Of a stretch of DNA of 64,000 nt, positions 36,851 to 45,300 are shown one piece after another (position 1 is the first letter of the stretch; the number at the start of each line of letters is the position of its first letter). The stretch comes from Pseudaquabacterium terrae (GTDB lineage Bacteria; Pseudomonadota; Gammaproteobacteria; Burkholderiales; Burkholderiaceae_C): positions 248,001 through 312,000 of the forward strand of contig NZ_JABRWJ010000003.1 of NCBI RefSeq assembly GCF_013266755.1, in the 5' to 3' direction. Below the pieces are notes generated by a model. That model searched no databases. It saw only the letters and a program-made list of their open reading frames with translations, and was not told where the DNA came from. The translations under genes were made by a program, and so were the position numbers.

Positions 36851-39800
36851 ATGCAGCCAGCCACCGCTCCCGCGCTGCGCAGCTACCAGCTCAGCGACAA
36901 CCTCGCCGCCACCGAGGACCAGGTCTTCCTCACCGGCACGCAGGCGCTGGTGAAGCTGCTGCTGATGCAGCGCGCGCTCGACAGCGCGCAGGGCCTGCGC
37001 ACCGCCGGTTTCGTCTCCGGCTACCGCGGCAGCCCGCTCGGCATGGTCGACCTGCAGCTGTGGAAAGCCAAGGCGCTGCTCGATGCCGCGGGCGTCGACT
37101 TCCTGCCGGCGATCAACGAAGACCTGGCCGCCACCGCCTGCCTCGGCACGCAGCGCGTCGCGCTCGATCCGCAGCGCCGTGTCGATGGCGTCACCGCGCT
37201 GTGGTACGGCAAGGGCCCCGGCGTCGACCGGTCCGGCGACGCGCTGAAGCACGGCAACGCGTATGGCGCCAGCCCGCAGGGCGGCGTGCTGGTGATTGCC
37301 GGTGACGACCACGGTTGCGTGTCGTCGTCGATGCCGCACCAGTCAGATCTCGCGATGCAGGCCTGGAGCATGCCGGTGCTGCACCCGGCGAACGTCGCCG
37401 AGTACCTCGAATTCGGGCTCTACGGCTGGGCGCTGTCGCGCTTTTCGGGCGCCTGGGTCGGCTTCAAGGCGATCAGCGAGGTCGTCGAGTCCGGCATGAC
37501 GGTCGACCTCGACGCGGTGCCCTTCGACTTCGAGCTGCCGGTGGACTTCAAGCCCGCCGCTTCGCTGCACGTGCGCGCGGTCGACCTGCCCTCGCTGGAC
37601 ATCGAGGCGCGGCTGGCATTGAAGCTCGACGCGGTGCGCGCCTTCGCGCAGCTCAACTCGGTCGACAAGCACATCGTCGCCAGCCCGAGCGCGACGCTGG
37701 GGATCGTCACCGTCGGCAAGGCGCACTTCGATTTCATGGAGGTGCTGCGCCGGCTCGACCTCGACCCGAACGCGCTGGCCGCGGCCGGCGTGCGGGTCTA
37801 CAAGGTCGGCCTGGTGTTCCCGCTCGAACCGACGCGGCTGCGCGAATTCGCACAAGGCCTCGACGAGCTGCTGGTCATCGAGGAGAAGGCACCGCTGGTC
37901 GAGCGCCAGATCAAGGAGCTGCTCTACGAGCTGCCCGATGCGCAGCGCCCGCGCGTGGCGGGCAAGACCGATCCACGCGGCGCGCCGCTGCTGTCCGCGC
38001 TGGGCGAGCTGCGGCCTTCGCGCGTGATGCCGGTGGTCGCCGAATGGCTGGCGCGGCTGAACCCCGCGCTCGACCGCCGCCACCTGGTGATCGACTTCAC
38101 GATGCCGAAGCTGCTGTCGAATCCGGCCGATGCGGTGAAGCGCCAGCCCTACTTCTGCTCCGGCTGCCCGCACAACACCAGCACCCGGGTGCCCGAAGGC
38201 TCGCATGCGCTGGCCGGCATCGGCTGCCACTTCATGGCCAGCTGGATGGAGCGCCGCACCTCGGGGCTGATCCAGATGGGCGCCGAGGGCGTCGACTGGG
38301 TCGCGCACTCGCGCTTCACGAACGATGCGCACGTGTTCCAGAACCTGGGCGACGGCACCTACTACCACTCGGGCTACCTCGCGATCCGCCAGGCCATCGC
38401 CGCCGGCACGACGATCACCTACAAGCTGCTCTACAACGATGCGGTCGCGATGACCGGCGGCCAGCCGGTCGACGGCAAGATCGGCGTGCCGGAGATCGCG
38501 CGCCAGGTCGAGGCCGAAGGCGCGGTGCGGGTGGTGGTGGTCTCCGACGACATCGGCAAGTACCGCGGCCGCGAAGCCGAGTTCCCGCGCGACACCACGT
38601 TCCACGACCGCGCGGCGATGGACAGCGTGCAGCGTGAATTGCGCGAGATCCGCGGCGTCAGCATCCTGATCTACGACCAGACCTGCGCCGCCGAGAAGCG
38701 CCGCCGCCGCAAGAAAGGCGAGCTCGCCGACCCGCCGCGCCGCATCTTCATCAACGAGCAGGTCTGCGAAGGCTGCGGCGACTGCGGCCAGGCCTCGAAC
38801 TGCCTGTCGGTGATTCCGGTCGAGACCGACTGGGGCCGCAAGCGCCAGATCGAGCAGAGCTCGTGCAACAAGGACTACTCCTGCGTCAACGGCTTCTGCC
38901 CGAGCTTCGTGTCGGTCTACGGCGCGGTGCCGAAGAAGCGGGTCGGTGCCGGTGTCGATGCCGACGCGCTGCAGCGCGAGCTGGCGGCCATTCGCCCACC
39001 GGCACCGTGGACCTGGACCGGCCCGTTCGACCTGCTGATCACCGGCGTCGGCGGCACCGGCGTGATCACGATCGGCATGCTGGTGACCATGGCCGCTCAC
39101 CTGGAGCGCAAGCAGGCGTCGATCCTCGACTTCATGGGCTTCGCGCAGAAAGGCGGCGCGGTGCTCAGCTACGTGCGCCTGGCGCCCAGCGCCGACCAGT
39201 TGAACCAGGTGCGCATCGACACCCAGCAGGCCGACGCGATCCTCGCCTGCGACCTGGTCGTCGGCGCGTCGGCCGATGCGCTGGGCACTGTCAAGCACGG
39301 GCGCACCGAGATCCTCGCCAACACGCACGAGCTGGCGACCGCGGCCGCGGTGCGCGATCCGAACGCCGACCTGCATGCCGGCGCGCTGCTCGACAAGATG
39401 CGCTTCGCCGCCGGCGACGATCGCGTGGCGACGATCGATGCGCAGGCGATCGCGCTGAAGCTGCTCGGCGACACGATGCCCTCGAACATGGTGATGCTGG
39501 GCGCCTGCTGGCAGCGTGGGCTGGTGCCGGTCGGCGAAGCGGCGCTGATGCGTGCGCTGGAGCTGAATGCGGTGGCGGTCGAGGACAACAAGACCGCCTT
39601 CGCGCTCGGCCGGCTGGCGGTGGCCGCGCCCGCAGCGCTGCAGCGCCTGGCCGGCGATGCGGCCGCGCCGCCGCCGGCGGCCGGCACGGCGCTCGACGCG
39701 CTGATCGAGCGCCGCGCCGCCTTCCTCACCGCCTACCAGGACGCCGCGTATGCCCGCCGCTACCGCGCGCTGGTCGAACGGGTGCGTGCGGCCGAACGCC

Positions 39801-40360
39801 CACTGAGCGCCGAGCTGCGCCTGACCGAAGCGGTCGCGCGCAGCTACGCCAAGCTGCTGGCGATCAAGGACGAGTACGAGGTCGCGCGGCTGTACACCGA
39901 CGGCCGCTTCGAGGCTTCGCTGCGAGAACAGTTCGAGCACTGGGAGCGCATCGATTTCCACATGGCCCCACCGCTGCTGGCCAAGGCCGGGCCGGACGGA
40001 CGCATCCAGAAGATGCGCTTCGGTCCGTGGCTGATGCGGGCGATGAAGCCGCTGGCGGTGCTGCGCCGGCTGCGTGGCACGCTGCTCGATCCGTTCGGCC
40101 ACACCGCGGAGCGGCGGCTCGAACGGCAGCTGATCGCCGACTACGAGGCGCTGGTCGACGAGTTGCTGCGCGGGCTGACTGCGACCAAGCTGCCGCTGGC
40201 GCTGAAGCTGGCACGGCTGCCCGAAGGCATCCGCGGCTACGGCCACGTGAAGCTGGCCAATGCCGCCAGCGTCAAGGCGCAGTGGACCGACCTGCTGCAG
40301 CGCCTGCGCAGCGGCAGCGAAGCCACCTCGCCGGTCGAACAGCCCGTGCTTTTTCGCTAG
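36851..40360 (+). CDS. indolepyruvate ferredoxin oxidoreductase family protein (fused)
   Basis: 1169 residues. One chain carries the parts of 2-oxoacid:ferredoxin oxidoreductases: N-terminal pyrimidine-binding region (FVSGYRGSPLGMVDLQLW, about 55-75), TPP domain (PYFCSGCPHNTSTRVPEG, about 435-450, then AGIGCHFMASWM), an iron-sulfur segment (VCEGCGDCGQASNC, about 638-651, with more Cys downstream) and a C-terminal gamma domain (ITGVGGTGVITIGMLV, about 730-745, AQKGGAVLSYVRL). It oxidatively decarboxylates aryl or branched-chain 2-oxoacids to acyl-CoA. Aerobic proteobacteria carry this large fused form for aromatic amino acid breakdown, which would feed arylacetyl-CoA to pathways such as paa. 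The link to the paa cluster is inference. Confidence 0.93.
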   Translation: MQPATAPALRSYQLSDNLAATEDQVFLTGTQALVKLLLMQRALDSAQGLRTAGFVSGYRGSPLGMVDLQLWKAKALLDAAGVDFLPAINEDLAATACLGTQRVALDPQRRVDGVTALWYGKGPGVDRSGDALKHGNAYGASPQGGVLVIAGDDHGCVSSSMPHQSDLAMQAWSMPVLHPANVAEYLEFGLYGWALSRFSGAWVGFKAISEVVESGMTVDLDAVPFDFELPVDFKPAASLHVRAVDLPSLDIEARLALKLDAVRAFAQLNSVDKHIVASPSATLGIVTVGKAHFDFMEVLRRLDLDPNALAAAGVRVYKVGLVFPLEPTRLREFAQGLDELLVIEEKAPLVERQIKELLYELPDAQRPRVAGKTDPRGAPLLSALGELRPSRVMPVVAEWLARLNPALDRRHLVIDFTMPKLLSNPADAVKRQPYFCSGCPHNTSTRVPEGSHALAGIGCHFMASWMERRTSGLIQMGAEGVDWVAHSRFTNDAHVFQNLGDGTYYHSGYLAIRQAIAAGTTITYKLLYNDAVAMTGGQPVDGKIGVPEIARQVEAEGAVRVVVVSDDIGKYRGREAEFPRDTTFHDRAAMDSVQRELREIRGVSILIYDQTCAAEKRRRRKKGELADPPRRIFINEQVCEGCGDCGQASNCLSVIPVETDWGRKRQIEQSSCNKDYSCVNGFCPSFVSVYGAVPKKRVGAGVDADALQRELAAIRPPAPWTWTGPFDLLITGVGGTGVITIGMLVTMAAHLERKQASILDFMGFAQKGGAVLSYVRLAPSADQLNQVRIDTQQADAILACDLVVGASADALGTVKHGRTEILANTHELATAAAVRDPNADLHAGALLDKMRFAAGDDRVATIDAQAIALKLLGDTMPSNMVMLGACWQRGLVPVGEAALMRALELNAVAVEDNKTAFALGRLAVAAPAALQRLAGDAAAPPPAAGTALDALIERRAAFLTAYQDAAYARRYRALVERVRAAERPLSAELRLTEAVARSYAKLLAIKDEYEVARLYTDGRFEASLREQFEHWERIDFHMAPPLLAKAGPDGRIQKMRFGPWLMRAMKPLAVLRRLRGTLLDPFGHTAERRLERQLIADYEALVDELLRGLTATKLPLALKLARLPEGIRGYGHVKLANAASVKAQWTDLLQRLRSGSEATSPVEQPVLFR

Positions 40361-40462
40361 CAGCGGCCACCCCTAGCGCAGATCTCCGAGCCTCGCAAGC
40401 CCGACACCCCGGTTCTCCGCCGCAGCGCTGGGTCATTCATCCGTACAAACCCGAAAGCCGAT

Positions 40463-40479
40463 ATGCTGCGCTGCAGCAT
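40463..40479 (+). promoter_or_regulatory. palindrome upstream of small membrane peptide
   Basis: ATGCTGC (40463-40469), GCT, GCAGCAT (40473-40479): perfect 7-bp arms, 41 nt before the start at 40521. It may be a leader hairpin or operator. Confidence 0.4.
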
Positions 40480-40520
40480 CATCCGATGCGCCCCTTCTTC
40501 ACCCATCCCCTCCCCTCAAC

Positions 40521-40655
40521 ATGATCAGCACCGTTCTCGCTCTCGTCCCGCTCGTCTTCGCGACCGGCTGTCTCGTCTGGACCATGACCAGCGGCGCGCA
40601 AGCGCAGGCCCGCTCGGACGAATGGGCCGCCAAGTGGATGCGCGACAACGGCTGA
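40521..40655 (+). CDS. 44-residue single-span membrane peptide
   Basis: An ATG at 40521 opens MISTVLALVPLVFATGCLVW, one hydrophobic helix, followed by a polar C terminus (TSGAQAQARSDEWAAKWMRDNG). The frame is closed at 40655 and followed 24 nt later by an intrinsic terminator that does not belong to any other gene, which supports this as a real short transcript. There is no clear Shine-Dalgarno. The lone Cys in ATGCLVW is not preceded by a canonical basic n-region, so a lipoprotein is less likely than a small inner-membrane peptide. Function unknown. Confidence 0.6.
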   Translation: MISTVLALVPLVFATGCLVWTMTSGAQAQARSDEWAAKWMRDNG

Positions 40656-40679
40656 TCGCCTGAGTCGGTACAAGACATG

Positions 40680-40704
40680 AAGCCCGCCTCGCGCGGGCTT
40701 TTTC
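40680..40704 (+). terminator. intrinsic terminator after the 44-residue gene
   Basis: AAGCCCGC (40680-40687), loop CTCGC, GCGGGCTT (40693-40700), tail TTTTTC. It insulates the acnB promoter downstream. Confidence 0.85.
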
Positions 40705-40784
40705 ATGCCTGGCCGGCAGCCACGCCACGGCTCGCCGCGCCACAATCGCCGCCTGCTTTTCACGCCCCAACGCCCACAAAGTGC

Positions 40785-40812
40785 TTGGCAAGTCTTATAT
40801 AAGACATAAAAT
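40785..40812 (+). promoter_or_regulatory. acnB promoter with palindromic operator
   Basis: TTGGCA (40785-40790), a 16-bp spacer, TAAAAT (40807-40812). The spacer holds GTCTTATATAAGAC (40792-40805), a perfect 14-bp palindrome. A protein bound there would block RNA polymerase. The related site at 33825 suggests the HutC-type GntR regulator. Confidence 0.75.
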
Positions 40813-40844
40813 AGTTGACTGAAACACCCTCAGGAGCCTTCGAG

Positions 40845-43448
40845 ATGCTGACCGCCTATCGCCAACACGCCGCCGAACGCGCCGCCCTCGGCATTCCGCC
40901 GCTGCCGCTGTCGGCGCAACAGACCGCCGAGCTGGTCGAGCTGATCAAGGCCCCGCCGGCGGGTGAAGGCGCGTTCCTCGTCGAGCTGCTGACGCACCGC
41001 GTGCCGCCGGGCGTCGACGACGCCGCCAAGGTCAAGGCGAGCTTCCTGTCGGCCGTCGCGCACGGCGACTTCGCGGTCGGGCTGCTCACCCGCGCGCAGG
41101 CCACCGAGCTGCTCGGCACGATGGTCGGCGGCTACAACGTCAAGCCGCTGATCGACCTGCTCGACGACGCCGAGGTCGCCCCGGTCGCCGCGGCCGCGCT
41201 GAAGAAGACGCTGCTGATGTTCGACTTCTTCCACGACGTCGCCGAGAAGGCCAAGGCCGGCAACACCCACGCCAAGCAGGTGATCGGCAGCTGGGCCGAC
41301 GCCGAGTGGTTCACCTCGCGCCCCGAAGTGGCGCGCAAGATCACCGTCACCGTCTTCAAGGTACCGGGCGAGACCAACACCGACGACCTGTCGCCCGCGC
41401 CCGACGCCTGGAGCCGCCCGGACATCCCGCTGCACTACCTGGCGATGCTGAAGAACACCCGCGACGGCTCGGCCTTCAAGCCCGAGGAAGACGGCAAGCG
41501 CGGCCCGATGCGGTTCATCGACGAGCTGAAGAAGAAGGGCCACGTCGTCGCCTACGTCGGCGACGTCGTCGGCACCGGCTCGAGCCGCAAGAGTGCGACC
41601 AACAGCGTGATCTGGGCCACCGGCGACGACATCCCCTTCGTGCCGAACAAGCGTTTCGGCGGCGTCACGCTCGGCGGCAAGATCGCGCCGATCTTCTTCA
41701 ACACGCAGGAAGACTCTGGTTCGCTGCCGATCGAGGTCGACGTCTCGAAGCTCGAGATGGGCGACGTGGTCGACGTGCTGCCCTACGACGGCAAGCTGGT
41801 GCGCAACGGTGAGACCGTCGCCGAATTCGCGCTGAAGAGCGACGTGCTGCTCGATGAAGTGCGCGCCGGCGGCCGCATCAACCTGATCATCGGCCGCTCG
41901 CTCACCGCCAAGGCGCGTGACTTCCTCGGCCTGCCTGCCTCCACCACCTTCCGTCTGCCGAAGCCGCCGGTCGACTCCGGCAAGGGCTTCACGCTGGCGC
42001 AGAAGATGGTCGGCCGCGCCTGCGGCCTGGCCACCATCAACGGCCAGCAGCAAGGCATCCGCCCGGGCACCTACTGCGAGCCGAAGATGACCACCGTCGG
42101 CAGCCAGGACACCACCGGCCCGATGACGCGCGACGAGCTGAAGGACCTGGCCTGCCTGGGCTTCTCGGCCGACCTCGTGATGCAGAGCTTCTGCCACACC
42201 GCGGCCTATCCGAAGCCGGTCGACGTCAAGACGCACCGCGAGCTGCCGGCCTTCATCTCCAGCCGCGGCGGCGTCTCGCTGCGCCCGGGTGACGGCGTGA
42301 TCCACTCGTGGCTCAACCGCCTGCTGCTGCCCGACACCGTCGGCACCGGCGGCGATTCGCACACCCGCTTCCCGATCGGCATCTCGTTCCCGGCCGGCTC
42401 GGGCCTGGTGGCCTTCGGCGCCGCCACCGGCGTGATGCCGCTGGACATGCCCGAATCGGTGCTGGTGCGCTTCAAGGGCAAGATGCAGCCCGGCATCACG
42501 CTGCGCGATCTCGTGCACGCAATTCCGTACGCCGCGATCCAGAAGGGCCTGCTGACGGTTGCCAAGCAGGGCAAGAAGAACATCTTCTCCGGCCGCATCC
42601 TCGAGATCGAGGGCCTGCCGGACCTGAAGGTGGAACAGGCCTTCGAGCTCTCCGACGCGTCGGCCGAACGCTCGGCCGCCGGCTGCACGGTCAAGCTGAA
42701 TCCGGCCCCGATCATCGAGTACCTCACCAGCAATGTCGTGCTGATGAAGAACATGATCGTCGACGGCTACGCCGACCGCCGCACGCTGGAGCGCCGCATC
42801 AAGGCCGTCGAGGCCTGGATCGCCAACCCGCAGCTGCTCGACGCCGATGCCGACGCCGAGTACGCCGAGGTGATCGAGATCGACCTCGACACGCTGACCG
42901 AGCCGGTGCTGTGCTGCCCCAACGATCCGGACGACGCCAAGCTGCTGTCCGCCGTGCAGGGCGTGAAGATCGACGAGGTCTTCATCGGCTCGTGCATGAC
43001 CAACATCGGCCACTTCCGCGCCGCGTCGAAGCTGCTCGAAGGCAAGCGCGACATCCCCGTCAAGCTGTGGATCGCGCCGCCGACGAAGATGGATGCCAGC
43101 GAGCTGACCAAGGAAGGCCACTACGGCGTCTTCGGCACTGCTGGTGCCCGCACCGAGATGCCCGGCTGCAGCCTGTGCATGGGCAACCAGGCCCAGGTGC
43201 GCGAAGGTGCGACGGTCGTATCGACCAGCACCCGCAACTTCCCGAACCGGCTCGGCAAGAACTCCAACGTCTACCTGGCATCGGCCGAGCTCGCGGCGAT
43301 CGCGTCGAAGCTCGGCCGCATCCCGACCGTCGAGGAGTACCACGCCGACATGGGCGTCATCAACAAGGACGGCGACAAGGTCTACCGCTACATGAACTTC
43401 GACCAGATCGAGGAGTACGCGGAGGCGGCGAAGAGCGTGGCGGCCTGA
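40845..43448 (+). CDS. acnB: aconitase B (bifunctional aconitate hydratase / 2-methylisocitrate dehydratase)
   Basis: 867 residues, the AcnB length and domain order: N-terminal HEAT-like domain ([20 protein letters not shown] to about 160), swivelling domain 4 (about 170-380), then the catalytic domains. The [4Fe-4S] ligands are in [20 protein letters not shown] and [33 protein letters not shown] is also intact. It isomerises citrate to isocitrate. AGGAG lies 8 nt before the ATG at 40845. It stands alone between two terminators with its own operator-bearing promoter. The 2-methylisocitrate activity known for AcnB would also serve a methylcitrate route. Confidence 0.97.
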   Translation: MLTAYRQHAAERAALGIPPLPLSAQQTAELVELIKAPPAGEGAFLVELLTHRVPPGVDDAAKVKASFLSAVAHGDFAVGLLTRAQATELLGTMVGGYNVKPLIDLLDDAEVAPVAAAALKKTLLMFDFFHDVAEKAKAGNTHAKQVIGSWADAEWFTSRPEVARKITVTVFKVPGETNTDDLSPAPDAWSRPDIPLHYLAMLKNTRDGSAFKPEEDGKRGPMRFIDELKKKGHVVAYVGDVVGTGSSRKSATNSVIWATGDDIPFVPNKRFGGVTLGGKIAPIFFNTQEDSGSLPIEVDVSKLEMGDVVDVLPYDGKLVRNGETVAEFALKSDVLLDEVRAGGRINLIIGRSLTAKARDFLGLPASTTFRLPKPPVDSGKGFTLAQKMVGRACGLATINGQQQGIRPGTYCEPKMTTVGSQDTTGPMTRDELKDLACLGFSADLVMQSFCHTAAYPKPVDVKTHRELPAFISSRGGVSLRPGDGVIHSWLNRLLLPDTVGTGGDSHTRFPIGISFPAGSGLVAFGAATGVMPLDMPESVLVRFKGKMQPGITLRDLVHAIPYAAIQKGLLTVAKQGKKNIFSGRILEIEGLPDLKVEQAFELSDASAERSAAGCTVKLNPAPIIEYLTSNVVLMKNMIVDGYADRRTLERRIKAVEAWIANPQLLDADADAEYAEVIEIDLDTLTEPVLCCPNDPDDAKLLSAVQGVKIDEVFIGSCMTNIGHFRAASKLLEGKRDIPVKLWIAPPTKMDASELTKEGHYGVFGTAGARTEMPGCSLCMGNQAQVREGATVVSTSTRNFPNRLGKNSNVYLASAELAAIASKLGRIPTVEEYHADMGVINKDGDKVYRYMNFDQIEEYAEAAKSVAA

Positions 43449-43467
43449 TCCTCCGCGCGCGATGAAG

Positions 43468-43498
43468 AAGGGCCCGCTTCGGCGGGCCCTTTCGTTTG
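43468..43498 (+). terminator. intrinsic terminator after acnB
   Basis: AAGGGCCCGC (43468-43477), tetraloop TTCG, GCGGGCCCTT (43482-43491), tail TCGTTTG. Perfect 10-bp stem with a stable UUCG-type loop. Confidence 0.85.
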
Positions 43499-43540
43499 CG
43501 TACGGTCGGTCCATGAGAGTCGGCGCGGCAGAATCCGACG

Positions 43541-45286
43541 ATGGGCCCCGGCGCGCCTCCTGACCAGCTTCTGTCCGACCTGCTGCGCTTCGTCCATGAC
43601 GAGCAGCTGGCCGGCCAACGCAAGTTGCTCGCGGTCTGGGAGCGCCCCATCGCCTGGAAGCTGCAGAGGGGCTGGTCGCAGCGCATTCTTCGCCTGGAGC
43701 GCACGGACGATCCATCGACCCTGTGGGCCCGCATCGACGGCGGCGAGTCCCGCTTTCGCGAGGGCGACCTGCTCATGCTGCATGCGGGCGATCCGTTGGA
43801 CCAGGCGCTCGGTCGCGGTCTGACGCTGGAGGCCGACATGGAGGATCGCTGGCTGTTGCGCAGCCACAGGGCCGACGCGGTTCTGCGCGCTTGCAGCGAC
43901 GGACCGTGTTATGCCGACCCCGACGCGATCGACCTGACCGTGTTCCACGAGCAGGCCATCGAAGAGATCAGCACCTCGTGGATCGGGCGCGAGATCGTGT
44001 TACCGCTGCTCGGCGGCAGCCTGGACATCACGTTCAGCGGCGAAGCGATGACCCGCGGCGAAGATGCCGCCCGCGCCCGCGGCTTCAATACCCGGCAGGC
44101 GCAAGCCGTGGGGCTGGCGCTCGGCGCCGACCAGATCGCGTGCATCCAGGGCCCGCCCGGCACCGGCAAGAGCTCGGTGCTGGCACTCATCGCGCGGCTG
44201 ATGGTCGAGGACGGAGAGCGCGTTCTCGTCACTTCGCACACGCACATGGCCATCAACAACGCGCTCAACAAGATCCGCGAGGAAGGCGTGCCGGCGATCA
44301 AGGTCGGCCTGCACGCGCAGCGCAAGGGCCTGCGCGACGAGGTGCCTTGCCACGCCGGGTTTGCCGACTGGCACGAGCGTCCGAGCGCGGGCGGGTACGT
44401 GATCGGCGCCACCCCGTTCGCCACCTGCACCTCACGCCTGGAGCACTGCGAGTTCGACACCATCCTCTTCGACGAGGCCAGCCAGATCACCGTGCCGCTG
44501 GCGCTGATGGCGATGCGCAAGGGCCGGCGCTTCGTCTTCGTGGGCGACCAGCAGCAGCTGCCGCCGGTGATGCTGTCACGTTCGGTCCTGGACGAGAGCG
44601 GCATGTCGGCGTTCGCGGCGCTCACCGCCCGCCATGCCGACCACGCAGTGATGCTGCAAGAGACCTACCGCATGAATCGCTGGCTCACCGCCTGGCCAAG
44701 CCGGGCGTACTACCGCGGCGAGCTCAGCGCGGCCGGCGCGAACCGCGAGCGCAGGATGTCACTGCCAGACCTTGCCGAGCCCTATGCCGCCGTGTTCGAT
44801 CCGGCAGCACCCGGTGTATTCATCCCCACCCGCGACCGCACGGCCCGCACGCGCAACGACCGCGACGCGCAGCTCGTGGCGCAGTTGTGCAAAGCCGCCA
44901 TCGCCGGCGGGCTGCCGCCCCGGGAGATCGGCATCGTCACGCCGTACCGGGCGCAGGGCCGCGCGGTACGCAGCTGGCTGAACGAGGTCCTCGGGCGCGC
45001 CGTCGCGCGCGAGGTCGTGGCCGACACCGTCGAGCGCATGCAGGGCCAGGAGCGCGAGCTCGTCATCCTGACGCTCGCCACCGGCGACGAAGTGTTCCTC
45101 GGTGCGGTCGCCGAGTTCTTCTTCCAGCCGCAGCGGCTGAACGTATCGATCACTCGCGCGAAGACCAAACTCGTCGTCATCGGTCCCGAGATTGACGAGG
45201 TACCCGTGCTCGGGCATGAGGACATCCGGCGGTGGGTCGGCGCGTATGCCGACCTGCTCAGGCACCTGCAGCGGATTCCGCTGTAG
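43541..45286 (+). CDS. UPF1-like superfamily 1 helicase
   Basis: 581 residues. The N-terminal region (about 1-180) is not a domain I recognise. Then the SF1B core: FNTRQAQAV (Q motif, 182-190), GPPGTGKSS (Walker A, 204-212), TSHTHMAINNAL (Ia), FDEASQ (Walker B, 310-315), GDQQQLPPVM (III, 335-344), LQETYRMN (IV), ERMQGQERELVILTL (V), RLNVSITRAKTKLVVIG (VI). All motifs are intact, so it should translocate on nucleic acid with ATP. The DEAS form and AAA_11/AAA_12 layout are those of UPF1/COG1112 proteins, a class also found in anti-phage systems such as Mokosh. It starts about 50 nt past the acnB terminator and is followed at 14 nt by a second helicase gene. Confidence 0.9.
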   Translation: MGPGAPPDQLLSDLLRFVHDEQLAGQRKLLAVWERPIAWKLQRGWSQRILRLERTDDPSTLWARIDGGESRFREGDLLMLHAGDPLDQALGRGLTLEADMEDRWLLRSHRADAVLRACSDGPCYADPDAIDLTVFHEQAIEEISTSWIGREIVLPLLGGSLDITFSGEAMTRGEDAARARGFNTRQAQAVGLALGADQIACIQGPPGTGKSSVLALIARLMVEDGERVLVTSHTHMAINNALNKIREEGVPAIKVGLHAQRKGLRDEVPCHAGFADWHERPSAGGYVIGATPFATCTSRLEHCEFDTILFDEASQITVPLALMAMRKGRRFVFVGDQQQLPPVMLSRSVLDESGMSAFAALTARHADHAVMLQETYRMNRWLTAWPSRAYYRGELSAAGANRERRMSLPDLAEPYAAVFDPAAPGVFIPTRDRTARTRNDRDAQLVAQLCKAAIAGGLPPREIGIVTPYRAQGRAVRSWLNEVLGRAVAREVVADTVERMQGQERELVILTLATGDEVFLGAVAEFFFQPQRLNVSITRAKTKLVVIGPEIDEVPVLGHEDIRRWVGAYADLLRHLQRIPL

Positions 45287-45300
45287 CCGGGACGGCAGGC

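Noticed and set aside
37343-40246. Long open frame on the minus strand opposite the ferredoxin oxidoreductase gene
   Set aside because: A shadow of codon bias in GC-rich DNA; the translation is His/Arg/Gln-rich without motifs, while the plus-strand protein has all family motifs.
43499-43512. ACGGTCGGTCC before the helicase gene, like half of the paa operator
   Set aside because: Only one arm is present; no inverted partner, so probably chance.
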